From: Clavaria fumosa
Taxonomy: Eukaryota > Basidiomycota > Agaricomycetes > Agaricales > Clavariaceae
Assembly: GCA_951802425.1 (NCBI GenBank)
Contig: OX637805.1
Span: 1 to 64,000 of the forward strand
Direction of reading: 5' to 3'
DNA: 64,000 nt
In this document: one piece after another, positions 33,412 to 42,660 of the stretch
Numbering within the stretch: the stretch's first letter is position 1
Layout: each line of letters starts with the position of its first letter
Program-made: the position numbers and the translations under genes
Notes under the pieces: model-generated
Seen by the model: the letters and a program-made list of their open reading frames with translations, nothing else
Databases searched by the model: none
What the model was told of the DNA's origin: nothing

Positions 33412-33448
33412 GCAGCCCAGAGAGCACAGTACGACTCTCCGGCTGCTC
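33399..33448 (+). promoter_or_regulatory. -1 ribosomal frameshift signal, Gypsy-IV gag/pol
   Basis: Heptamer A AAA AAA at 33399-33405 in the gag frame, 4-nt spacer (33406-33409), then GAGCAGCC (33410-33417) pairing perfectly with GGCTGCTC (33441-33448) and an inner GAGAG/CTCTC stem (33420-33424 with 33435-33439) around a 10-nt loop: 13 base pairs. A -1 slip bypasses the gag stop and opens the protease frame. Confidence 0.85.
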
Positions 33449-33737
33449 CGACTCTGATCGTACTAAACCTATACCCGATACCCTTTCCTTTCATCGTTCT
33501 CTTTCCCTTCTTGCCTCCTCTCCTTCTATTTCTTCTCCGTTCAAAGCAATGATAGACTCTGGTGCTGAACTTTGTTTCATTGACGCCAAATTTGCTTCTC
33601 GTTTCCATCTTCCGAAAACTCCGGTGACCCCTCGGGAGGTTGTTTTTATTAATGGGACCACCTCCGTATGGGTTACCGAAGCGGTCTGGTTATCCATTCG
33701 GCTCTCCGCCATGGATCCGACCGACATCTTGTTGTAG
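33405..33737 (+). pseudogene. Gypsy-IV protease, N-terminal part (frameshifted)
   Basis: The frame entered by -1 shifting from gag holds the aspartic protease active site 'MIDSGAELCFIDAKFASRF' (about 33549). It ends at TAG 33735-33737, while the rest of the protease ('VILGMNWLFQNNPLVDW') and all of pol lie one frame away from about 33700 on. A single-base indel in the overlap (33668-33734) would explain this; no slippery site is apparent there. This is the one lesion that should block a full gag-pol product. Confidence 0.8.
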
Positions 33738-36700
33738 TTACTGATCTTGATCCCTCTAGTGATGTGATCTTGGGAATGAATTGGCTGTTCCAAAACAACC
33801 CGCTGGTTGACTGGACTACTGGCCAGATAAAACCCAGACCATCTACGAATGAGAAAAAATCTCCGAAATCTGATCCGGAGGGTGCACTGGCCAGCACTCT
33901 CCATTCTGTCCCTCTGTCCACCTCTGTCCCTCTGTCTGTCTCCACTCTGTGCGCTCCGGTTCAAATGTTGTCTGCAGCGACTCCGAACCAAGCCCAGACT
34001 CTGTCTCCATCTCTGCTTCTGTCTCCGTCTTTGACTCCGTCTCTGACCTCTCCGTCTACTCCGTCTCTCCAGGAGACACCCAAGGTTTCCTTTGTGAATG
34101 CTGCCGCATTCGCCACGGCTTGTGGACTTCGTGGGTCCCAAGTTTTTGGCATGACGTTGTCAAGCGAGTCTGCATGCGCGGCCTCCGCTTCGTTCAACGT
34201 TCCCGACACCACCCCCCAGGATCTCCTCTCCATTCCGGAGGAGTACAGGGACTTTCCAGATGTCTTCAGTAAAAAGAAGGCAGACACCCTTGCTCCGCAT
34301 CGACCGTATGATTTAAAAATCAACCTGCTGGATGGCCAATCCCCTCCGCCAGGTGCAGTCTATTCTCTGTCGCAGTCCGAACTCAGCGAACTCCGCAAGT
34401 TTCTGGACGAACACCTCCGCATCGGATTTATCCGTCCGAGCCGTTCTCCGCACGGAGCACCTGTGCTCTTCATCCGGAAGAAGAACGGAACACTCCGATT
34501 ATGCGTTGATTTCTGTGGTCTCAATAAATTGACCAAAAAAGACCGTTATCCGCTCCTGCTGACTAAAGACCTTCTCGACGTTCCAGGAAAAGCCCGAATC
34601 TATACAAAACTCGACCTCCGACACGCGTATCACCTGGTCTGTATCACTGAGGGTGATGAATGGAAGACCGCATTCCGCACCCGATACGGATCCTTTGAAT
34701 GGTGTGTGATGCCTTTTGGGCTCACAAACGCGCCTGCCACATTCCAGCACTTTATGAACGACATATTCTCCGACCTTCTCGACATGTTCATGGTCGTCTA
34801 CCTCGACGACATCCTCATTTACTCCAAGGATCCAAAACAACACGTTGAGCACGTCCGAGAGGTACTCCGAAGGCTCCGGGAGCACGGTCTCTTCCTGAAC
34901 CCGGCTAAGTGTGAATTTCACACTGAAACCGTGGAGTATCTTGGATTTGTTTTATCTCTGTCCGGACTTTCTATGGACATGGCTAAAGTGAAAACTATAC
35001 AGGACTGGCCAACTCCGCGGAAGGTCAAGGATGTCCAATCCTTCCTCAGGTTCACCAATTTCTACTGCCGCTTCGTCCATGGCTATTCCGAGATCGTCAC
35101 TCTGATGAACTGCTTGACGCATAAAAACATCGAGTGGCAGTGGTCTGACGATTGCCAGTCCATGTTTGACTATCTAAAAACTGTGTTCTCCACGGCTCCG
35201 ATCCTCTTGCACTTCCTTCCTGGAGCTCTGCTGATAGTTGAAACAGACGCCTCGGACTACACTGTCGCCGCGATACTTTCTACAGTCGCCTCTGATGGTG
35301 AAGTCCATCCTGTCGCTTTTCATTCCCGCACCCTAGGCGTCTCTGAACTGAACTATGATACACACGATAAGGAACTCCTTGCTATATTTGAGGTGTTTAC
35401 CGCTTGGAGGCACTATCTCGAAGGTTCTGAAATTCTGGTCGACGTTGTTACCGACCACAAGAACCTAGAGTACTTCTCCACGGTCCGCTTGCTCACCCGG
35501 CGTCAAGCCAGGTGGTCGGAGTTCCTTTCCCAGTTCAATTTCGTGATCCGATTCCGCCCCAGGCGCCTTGGAATGAAACCTGATGCGTTGACTAGACGTT
35601 GGGACATCTATCCCAAAGAGGGGGATAGTGACTATGCCTGCGTCAATCCACAAAACCTCCGACCGATGTTCTCCAGCGAACAATTGATATCGTCTCTCCG
35701 AGCTTCATCGCTTTACTTACCCGCACTCCGCGTGTCGTTTGTGATTGACGATCATCAACTCCGAGAGGACATCCGTTCTGGACTCTTGCTCGATCCTGTG
35801 ATTGTCCCCATCCTAGAAGACCTCCACTCAAACTCCGCGGACCCTAAGTGGTCCATGGACGACGACGGACTTCTCCGCGAGCGTGGACGGATCTATGTAC
35901 CGGACGTCAATGACCTCCGACTCTGCGTTTTACTTGCGAAACATGATCACCTGCTCGCTGGACATTTCAGTAGGACCAAGACTACGGCCTTGGTCTTCAG
36001 GGATTATACCTGGCCGAAACTCCAAGGATTCACATTGGACTTTTGCAAATCTTGCACGACTTGTGGTAGGGCGAAAGCCCCTCGGCATAAGCCGTATGGA
36101 ACACTCAAGCAGCTGCCCATACCCGAGAAACCGTGGAATTCCATTTCGATGGATTTCATCGAGCAACTCCCTGAGAGCTCTGGTTTTACCGCAATATTGG
36201 TGGTTGTTGATAGGTTTACGAAGCAGGGGATCTTCATCCTGACGACTGACAAAGTGAACTCCGCGGAGTTAGCCCATCTATTCGTATTCCACGTCTTCTC
36301 GAAACATGGAGTTCCGTTGCATGTCACCTCCGATCGCAGCTCTGAGTTCGTTTCCCGTTTTTTTCGCTCATTGGGTAAAGTCCTGGACATGACTTTACAC
36401 TTCACCTCCGGATATCATCCGGAGGGCGACGGACAGACGGAGCGGACTAACCAGACGTTGGAACAATACCTCCATTGTTACTGCAATTACCAGCAGGACA
36501 ACTGGTCGCAGCTTCTACCCCTCGCTGAGTTTGCCTACAACAATGCCCCAAGCACCACCACTGGGGTTTCTCCATTCTTCGCGAACAAGGGTTATCATCC
36601 GAATATCTCGGTATTTCCCGAATGCGAAGTAACTTCGGTCCGTGCCCGAGAGCTTGCTGTAGACTTGGATCAGCTGCACCAAGAACTCCGTAACCAAATC

Positions 36701-37228
36701 GCCGAAGTGCAGATTCGCTATCAGGGTCCGGCGGACAAATGTCGGACTCCGGCACCGGAGTTTAACGTCGGAAACCGAGTATACATTAAGGCGAAGTTTT
36801 TCCGTACGACCAGACCCTCCAAAAAACTCTCTGACAAGTTCCTCGGACCTTTCGAAATCATCGGAGAGGCCGGTTCGCACTCCTTCGTACTCCGACTCCC
36901 CAAGGCCATGCGAGCCGTCCACCCCGTCTTCCACATTTCCATGCTGGAGCCAGTCACTCCGAATACAATTCTGAATCGTACCATCACCCCGCCTCCTCCG
37001 GTAGAGATCGATGGAGACTTAGAGCACAAAATCTCCGAAGTGCTCGACTCCAAGATCGACAAACGCCGCACCTGCAAACTCCTATACCTGGTGTGGTGGT
37101 CCGGATACGAAGGAACCGATGAGGAAACATCCTGGCTTCCTGCTACAGAACTTGTTCATGCCTCCGAGGCCGTTTCGGATTTCCACCAAGCTTATCCAAA
37201 TAAGCCCGGACCTCTCAATACCCTCTAG
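33668..37228 (+). CDS. pol: Gypsy-IV pol: RT, RNase H, integrase, chromodomain
   Basis: An uninterrupted 1,186-codon frame. It starts inside the protease C-terminal half, then reverse transcriptase with 'KLDLRHAYHLV', 'MPFGLTNAPATFQHFMND' and catalytic 'YLDD' (about residue 377), RNase H 'IVETDASDYTVAAIL' (about 526), integrase zinc finger H-H-C-C (about 758-800), D-D-E core (D in 'SMDFIEQL' about 828; D in 'SDRSSEF' about 888; E in 'GQTERTNQT' about 924) and a C-terminal chromodomain ('ISEVLDSKI', 'YLVWWSGYEGTDEETSWLP', about 1118-1174) that in chromoviruses targets integration to heterochromatin. Stop TAG. Unlike the other Gypsy copies there is no internal TGA. No in-frame ATG is needed if it is made as a gag-pol fusion. 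Confidence 0.93.
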   Translation: MGYRSGLVIHSALRHGSDRHLVVVTDLDPSSDVILGMNWLFQNNPLVDWTTGQIKPRPSTNEKKSPKSDPEGALASTLHSVPLSTSVPLSVSTLCAPVQMLSAATPNQAQTLSPSLLLSPSLTPSLTSPSTPSLQETPKVSFVNAAAFATACGLRGSQVFGMTLSSESACAASASFNVPDTTPQDLLSIPEEYRDFPDVFSKKKADTLAPHRPYDLKINLLDGQSPPPGAVYSLSQSELSELRKFLDEHLRIGFIRPSRSPHGAPVLFIRKKNGTLRLCVDFCGLNKLTKKDRYPLLLTKDLLDVPGKARIYTKLDLRHAYHLVCITEGDEWKTAFRTRYGSFEWCVMPFGLTNAPATFQHFMNDIFSDLLDMFMVVYLDDILIYSKDPKQHVEHVREVLRRLREHGLFLNPAKCEFHTETVEYLGFVLSLSGLSMDMAKVKTIQDWPTPRKVKDVQSFLRFTNFYCRFVHGYSEIVTLMNCLTHKNIEWQWSDDCQSMFDYLKTVFSTAPILLHFLPGALLIVETDASDYTVAAILSTVASDGEVHPVAFHSRTLGVSELNYDTHDKELLAIFEVFTAWRHYLEGSEILVDVVTDHKNLEYFSTVRLLTRRQARWSEFLSQFNFVIRFRPRRLGMKPDALTRRWDIYPKEGDSDYACVNPQNLRPMFSSEQLISSLRASSLYLPALRVSFVIDDHQLREDIRSGLLLDPVIVPILEDLHSNSADPKWSMDDDGLLRERGRIYVPDVNDLRLCVLLAKHDHLLAGHFSRTKTTALVFRDYTWPKLQGFTLDFCKSCTTCGRAKAPRHKPYGTLKQLPIPEKPWNSISMDFIEQLPESSGFTAILVVVDRFTKQGIFILTTDKVNSAELAHLFVFHVFSKHGVPLHVTSDRSSEFVSRFFRSLGKVLDMTLHFTSGYHPEGDGQTERTNQTLEQYLHCYCNYQQDNWSQLLPLAEFAYNNAPSTTTGVSPFFANKGYHPNISVFPECEVTSVRARELAVDLDQLHQELRNQIAEVQIRYQGPADKCRTPAPEFNVGNRVYIKAKFFRTTRPSKKLSDKFLGPFEIIGEAGSHSFVLRLPKAMRAVHPVFHISMLEPVTPNTILNRTITPPPPVEIDGDLEHKISEVLDSKIDKRRTCKLLYLVWWSGYEGTDEETSWLPATELVHASEAVSDFHQAYPNKPGPLNTL

Positions 37229-37295
37229 ACCTTTCTCTGTACACTCCGATACCCCGAAATTTTTCTTATGCTTCTATTTACGTACATTTTCCGTT

Positions 37296-38223
37296 CTATA
37301 CTACTCCATCTCTCACTTCTCCATCTTCTCCGATTCCCAAAAAAAAAAAATCTGTATTTCTGTCTCTCTGTCTCTCTGTCTCTCTCTCCGTTCCTTTCTC
37401 CAAAAACTCCGAACCTTTTATTTTTTCTCCCAAGCCCTCCACCACCATCTTCTCTGCCTCCTCCTTCTCCTCCCCCGCTCCCCGCTTCCCCATCAGAAAT
37501 CCCCGGAGGATCTTCCGATCCTCTGCCACCGCCTTCCACTCCGCCCTCATCTCCTTCCGCTCCGCCCTCGCCTCCTTCCGCCACTCCTCCAACTCGAACA
37601 CCCTGCGGACCACCAACTCGTAGATGGTCCTCACCACCCCGGTCCGCTCCGCCTCCGCTCTGTCCACATCCGCCCGTGGCGCCCGCACCTCCTTCACCTC
37701 CTCCTCTGACTCCACCACGGTCTTCTTCGACCATGCAGAGCGGAATTTCTTCTGCTCCGGCCCCTCCGCCTCTCCGCCCCCACACTGCTGTTTCGCTGCC
37801 GCACATGCGACACAAGCGGTGCCCCGCCCTCCGCTCGGCCACACACACCCCATCCCGAGCCGGACACATCGCGCGCTCCGTGTCCGACTCCGTGGCCAGC
37901 GTCTGCTTCCTCCCTGTCCCCTGCGCCTTCGCGATTTCCTCCGCCCTCCGCTTCACCTCCACCACCCTCACCCTCTCCATCTCCTCCCGCCACACCTTAT
38001 CCGCGGCCTCCCTCTTCTTCCGTTCCTCCTCCTCCCGCTTCCACCGCTCCTCCTCCTCCCACGCCTTCTTGTCCTTCAGCGCCTTGATCTGGCGCATGAG
38101 GACCGCGATCTCGGGGTCCTCGTCCTCCACGCGCAACTGCGCGGGGACGGCGACTGCAGGGCATGGTCGAGGGCGGGGAGGCCGGCTGGGCCCCGCTCTG
38201 GGTGTGCTCGGGTTATGTGACAT
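37296..38223 (-). pseudogene. Gypsy-IV antisense gene: Zn2Cys6-like and coiled coil (frameshifted)
   Basis: Minus strand, from ATG at 38223. The N-terminal third is basic/proline-rich, followed by a strongly heptad-like Glu/Lys/Arg segment ('LMRQIKALKDKK', 'EEEERKKREAADKVWREEME'), then the cysteine cluster, then another long charged helix ('RAERKEMRAEWKAVAEDRK'). The copy at 40231-40656 shows the full cluster; here an 11-bp deletion between CGCGCGC repeats at about 37870-37880 removes the first two cysteines and shifts the frame. The end of the protein (to 37296) is in the other frame. The gene lies entirely between the pol stop and the 3' LTR, opposite to gag-pol, as in Gypsy-I. Function unknown; a DNA-binding regulator is an inference from cysteine spacing only. 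Confidence 0.7.
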
Positions 38224-38445
38224 GGAGGGTTTTAAAGAAAATAGTAGGGATTGCCCATGCTAGGGGCTAGTGATGATGGTAGCAGGTTAAAAAGAGAAAA
38301 AGTGTTGCATGACGCGCGCGGCCTTTTGACCCCCAAAAAAATTTTCGGACTCTGCTCGAGACGCTGCGAAACTCCGACGCTAACTTGTTATGGAAGCCAT
38401 GTGTTCACACGGACTTTGGCCACAGGGTCTCAGGGGTTCGACCCT

Positions 38446-38458
38446 AAGAGGGGGATAC
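38446..38458 (+). promoter_or_regulatory. Polypurine tract of Gypsy-IV
   Basis: AAGAGGGGGATAC directly before the 3' LTR; repeated at 40876-40888. Confidence 0.8.
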
Positions 38459-39179
38459 TGTTACGACCCCATCCGCTTGCATAAGCACGACCCCCGCTCC
38501 GGACTCCGAGCTCCTTACCAACTCCAATCCGCTCCGCCATAACTCTGTGCACTCTGCTCCGCACCTTCATCGGACTTCACTCCGCCAGCCTTCGGACCGT
38601 TCAGACTTCGTTCCAGAACCTTCTCCCTCCATCCCCTCATTCTGTTTACCATTGAGAGGATACCCTTGACCCATGGGAGTCGCTTTTTGTTGTTGTTTCT
38701 TTGTTCCAAGAAAATTGCACAGGCACAAGTGGTGAAACTCTCCTAGTAATTTGATAAGTACATTGTTTCACATTACTCCTATACTCTGTCCTTGCAGTAT
38801 AAGTTTCCACCTGTATCTCTCTGCTCCTCAGTTCGAATATAACGTCTCTTGATTCCAAAAACATCTCTGAGCTTTTGTCCTCACCATCCTCGACATTCTC
38901 CACATCATCTGACCAACTCCAACCCACTCTGACGGACTCTGATCACTTTGGAGTTGAATTACGTTCTGATTCTCTCTTAGGTATTGTTCTTGTTTGATAA
39001 ATAGGGACAAGTATATACGTGGTGGCACAACACATACGTTGAGGCCACAGTCCCATAAGTCTCCTTCCTCTTGTTTACTTCTCCTTTTCACCAATATCAG
39101 ACTCCGACCGGACTCCGATAAAACATCTCCGCTCCGCTCCGCTAACCCCTTCGCCACTAACCTTGTTAGGACCTTGACA
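38459..39179 (+). repeat. 3' LTR of Gypsy-IV
   Basis: 721 bp; same ends as the 5' LTR. Confidence 0.95.
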
Positions 39180-40230
39180 GAGGGATAGAAAGTATTACAC
39201 CTGTGAAGGACAAGGGACCATCACAGTCATGAGAAAAGAAGCCTGAACCCCACTCTCAGTCACCTTCACCCCTCACCTTCACCTTCATGAACACTCTTAC
39301 TCACCCTCACCCACCCCATTTACTCTGTCACTCTCACAATCATCTTCACTCTCACCCTGGCTCACACTTCTGCTTCATCTGCACACCCACTCTACCCTTT
39401 ACATTAAATCATGTAAATTCATATAAATATTACTGAAGATACTGCTCATAGGTATGCATCTACTCACAAAGTCTGATGAAAATATATGAAGTGTTTGCTG
39501 AGATATAGTCAATGTGCCATGCTCATTTAATATCAAGAATAATGGGGATCTTTGGAACAGATGGAAAGTGGGATGTGGTTTCCATACAAAAGATGATGCC
39601 AAAAATGGGAACTAGGCATATGAATATTTTGGTGATTATTGGAAATTATTTAACAGAAGTTGGCCAATGCTGCATTGGCCACGTGTTGTGGGTATGCCTT
39701 ATGCTTCCAAAGATCCCAGGTTCCAAAACTACAGTGGCCAGCTGTGGCCAGATGTTAGAGAAGGGTCAGCAGAAAGTGGAGCATTGGCCACTTGGTAGTG
39801 AATGGTATGGGGGGTTAGAGGGGGTATAGGGAAAGGGTGTGGGTGCTTTACATAAGTGTTTTAGTGTCCAGGTCCAAAGATCCCGGGAAAATGAGTTTTT
39901 TGGGCATTTTCAGGGGATGTTTGAAAGTAGAAGCTTAGGGGATCAGGTAAGTGGCCATAAACCATTGATATACTATAGAGAATGTCTCCTCAAAGTTTCA
40001 TAGGCCTCCCATGCCTATGTATTGTACAATATGCTATTCTTTGTAATGATACACTAGGAAGAGGCCAAAATGAAAACCAGGGGATCTTTTGAAGTAGCAA
40101 GTGGGGTGAGACATGATCCATACAAAAGTTGTATTGTTTTATCTATAGAACATGTCTACAAGGTTCCTATAACACATTTTGCAGTTTTTTATTATGTGGC
40201 CAAACTTGCATTGGCCATTTGTTTTACAGC
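39180..40230. repeat. Flank unit b, right part
   Basis: Continues 31474 across Gypsy-IV. AT-rich, no gene; it contains the empty Gypsy-III target (39363-39380). Confidence 0.9.
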
Positions 40231-40656
40231 TAGTTTCGCCGCCGCACACTTGACACAAGCGGTGCCCCGCCCTCCGCTCGGCCACACACACCCCATCCCG
40301 AGCCGGACACATCGCGCGCAGTCCGCGCGCTCCGTGTCCGACTCCGTGGCCGGCGTCCGCTTCCTCCCCGTCCCCTGTGCCTTCGCGATTTCCTCCGCCC
40401 TCCGCTTCACCTCCACCACCCTCACCCTCTCCATCTCCTCCCGCCGCACCTTATCCGCGGCCTCCCTCTTCTTCCATTCCTCCTCCTCCCGCGCCTTCTT
40501 GTCCTTCAGCACCTTGATCTGGCGCATGAGGACCGCGATCTCGGGGTCCTCGTCCTCCACGCACAACTGCACGGGGATGGCGACCGCAGGGCGTGGTCGA
40601 GGGCGGGGAGGCCGGCTGGGCCCCACTCCGGGTGTGCTCGGGTTATGTGACATCAA
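40231..40656 (-). pseudogene. Antisense Zn2Cys6-like gene, N-terminal copy (truncated)
   Basis: Tandem-duplicated copy of the Gypsy-IV antisense gene, open from the start codon to the duplication junction. It preserves the complete cluster: CARCVRLGMGC, ten residues, then CVKC, i.e. C-X2-C-X6-C-X10-C-X2-C, with the last cysteine lost at the junction but present in the other copy (CVACAAAKQQC). Upstream is the same charged heptad-rich segment. It is cut at 40231-40235 and runs into flank sequence, so it is not a complete gene. Confidence 0.75.
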
Positions 40657-40888
40657 GGGTTTTAAAGAAAATAGTAGGGATTGCCCGTGCTAGGGGCTAG
40701 TGATGATGGTAGCAGGTTAAAGAAGAGAAAAAGTGTTGCATGACGCGCGCGGCCTTTTGACCCCCAAAAATTTTTCGGACTCCGCTCGAGACGCTGCGAA
40801 ACTCCGACGCTAACTTGTTATGGAAGCCACGTGTTCACGCGGACTTTGGCCACAGGGTCTCAGGGGTTCGACCCTAAGAGGGGGATAC

Positions 40889-41609
40889 TGTTACGACCCC
40901 ATCCGCTTGCATAAGCACGACCCCCGCTCCGGACTCCAAGCTCCTTACCAACTCCAATCCGCTCCGCCATAACTCCGTGCACTCCGCTCTGCACCTTCAT
41001 CGGACTTCACTCCGCCGGCCTTCGGACCGTTCGGACTTCATTCCAGAACCTTCTCCCTCCATCCCCTCATTCTGTTTACCATTGAGAGGATACCCTTGAC
41101 CCATGGGAGTCGCTTTTTGTTGTTGTTTCTTTGTTCCAAGAAAATTGCACAGGCACAAGTGGTGAAACTCTCCTAGTAATTTGATAAGTACATTGTTTCA
41201 CATTACTCCTATACTCTGTCCTTGCAGTATAAGTTTCCACCTGTATCTCTCTGCTCCTCAGTTCGAATATAACGTCTCTTGATTCCAAAAACATCTCTGA
41301 GCTTTCGTCCTCACCGTCCTTGATTTTCTCCACGTCATATGACCAACTCCGACCCACTCCGACGGACTCCGATCACTTCGGAGTTGAATTACGTTCTGAT
41401 TCTCTCTTAGGTATTGTTCTTGTTTGATAAATAGGGACAAGTATATACGTGGTGGCACAACACATACGTTGAGGCCACAGTCCCATAAGTCTCCTTCCTC
41501 TTGTTTACTTCTCCTTTTCACCAATATCGGACTCCGACCGGACTCTGATAGAACATCTCTGTTCCGCTCCGCTAACCCCTTCGCCACTAACCTTGTTAGG
41601 ACCTTGACA
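40889..41609 (+). repeat. Additional Gypsy-IV LTR (duplicated)
   Basis: 721-bp copy of the 3' LTR, carried in the tandem duplication, not a separate insertion: it is preceded by the polypurine tract and the antisense gene N-terminus. Confidence 0.95.
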
Positions 41610-42660
41610 GAGGGATAGAAAGTATTGCACCTGTGAAGGACAAGGGACCATCACAGTCATGAGAAAAGAAGCCTGAACCCCACTCTCAGTCACCTTCACC
41701 CCTCACCTTCACCTTCATGAACACTCTTACTCACCCTCACCCACCCCATTTACTCTGTCACTCTCACAATCATCTTCACTCTCACCCTGGCTCACACTTC
41801 TGCTTCATCTGCACACCCACTCTACCCTTTACATTAAATCATGTAAATTCATATAAATATTACTGAAGATACTGCTCATAGGTATGCATCTACTCACAAA
41901 GTCTGATGAAAATATATGAAGTGTTTGCTGAGATATAGCCAATGTGCCATGCTCATTTAATATCAAGAATAATGGGGATCTTTGGAACAGATGGAAAGTG
42001 GGATGTGGTTTCCATACAAAAGATGATGCCAAAAATGGGAACTAGGCATATGAATATTTTGGTGATTATTGGAAATTATTTAACAGAAGTTGGCCAATGC
42101 TGCATTGGCCAAGTGTTGTGGGTATGCCTTATGCTTCCAAAGATCCCAGGTTCCAAAACTACAGTGGCCAGCTGTGGCCAGATGTTAGAGAAGGGTCAGC
42201 AGAAAGTGGAGCATTGGCCACTTGGTAGTGAATGGTATGGGGGGTTAGAGGGGGTATAGGGAAAGGGTGTGGGTGCTTTACATAAGTGTTTTAGTGTCCA
42301 GGTCCAAAGATCCCGGGAAAATGAGTTTTGTGGGCATTTTCAGGGGATGTTTGAAAGTAGAAGCTTAGGGGATCAGGTAAGTGGCCATAAACCATTGATA
42401 TACTATAGAGAATGTCTCCCTAAAGTCTCATAGGCCTCCCATGCCTATGTATTGTACAATATGCTATTCTTTGTAATGATACACTAGGAAGAGGCCAAAA
42501 TGAAAACCAGGGGATCTTTTGAAGTAGCAAGTGGGGTGAGACATGATCCATACAAAAGTTGTATTGTTTTACCTATAGAACATGTCTACAAGGTTCCTAT
42601 AACACATTTTGCAGTTTTTTATTATGTGGCCAAACTTGCATTGGCCATTTGTTTTACAGC
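41610..42660. repeat. Flank unit c
   Basis: Copy of 39180-40230, carrying the empty Gypsy-III target at 41793-41810. No gene seen. Confidence 0.9.

Larger units (their letters stand above)
31475..39179 (+). mobile_element. Gypsy-IV, complete chromodomain Gypsy element, 7705 bp
   Basis: Two 721-bp LTRs (31475-32195, 38459-39179) of equal length, gag, frameshift signal, protease, a 1,186-codon pol frame, an antisense gene and a polypurine tract. Target-site duplication GAGGC (31470-31474) and GAGGG (39180-39184), one mismatch; the uninterrupted site is at 19183-19190. Nearly all LTR-LTR differences are CpG transitions. gag and the RT-to-chromodomain frame are intact; the protease is split by one frameshift. 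Confidence 0.95.
37791..40230 (+). repeat. Tandem duplication, first copy (second copy 40235-42660)
   Basis: From the middle of the Gypsy-IV antisense gene, through the 3' LTR and flank unit b, to GTTTTACAGCTAG. The whole 2.4-kb block is repeated head-to-tail immediately downstream with few differences. Confidence 0.92.
40235..42660 (+). repeat. Tandem duplication, second copy
   Basis: Repeats 37791-40230. Its right end (GTTTTACAGCTAG) joins a broken host-like gene at 42661. Confidence 0.92.

Noticed and set aside
37268..38263. Plus-strand Ser/Pro-rich 331-codon frame downstream of Gypsy-IV pol
   Set aside because: Complement of the charged antisense gene; low-complexity Ser/Pro composition is the expected shadow of Glu/Arg-rich coding on the other strand.
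38430..38448. tRNA-like B box (GGTTCGACCC) upstream of the Gypsy-IV 3' LTR, repeated at 40866
   Set aside because: No A box, acceptor stem or anticodon arm could be folded around it.
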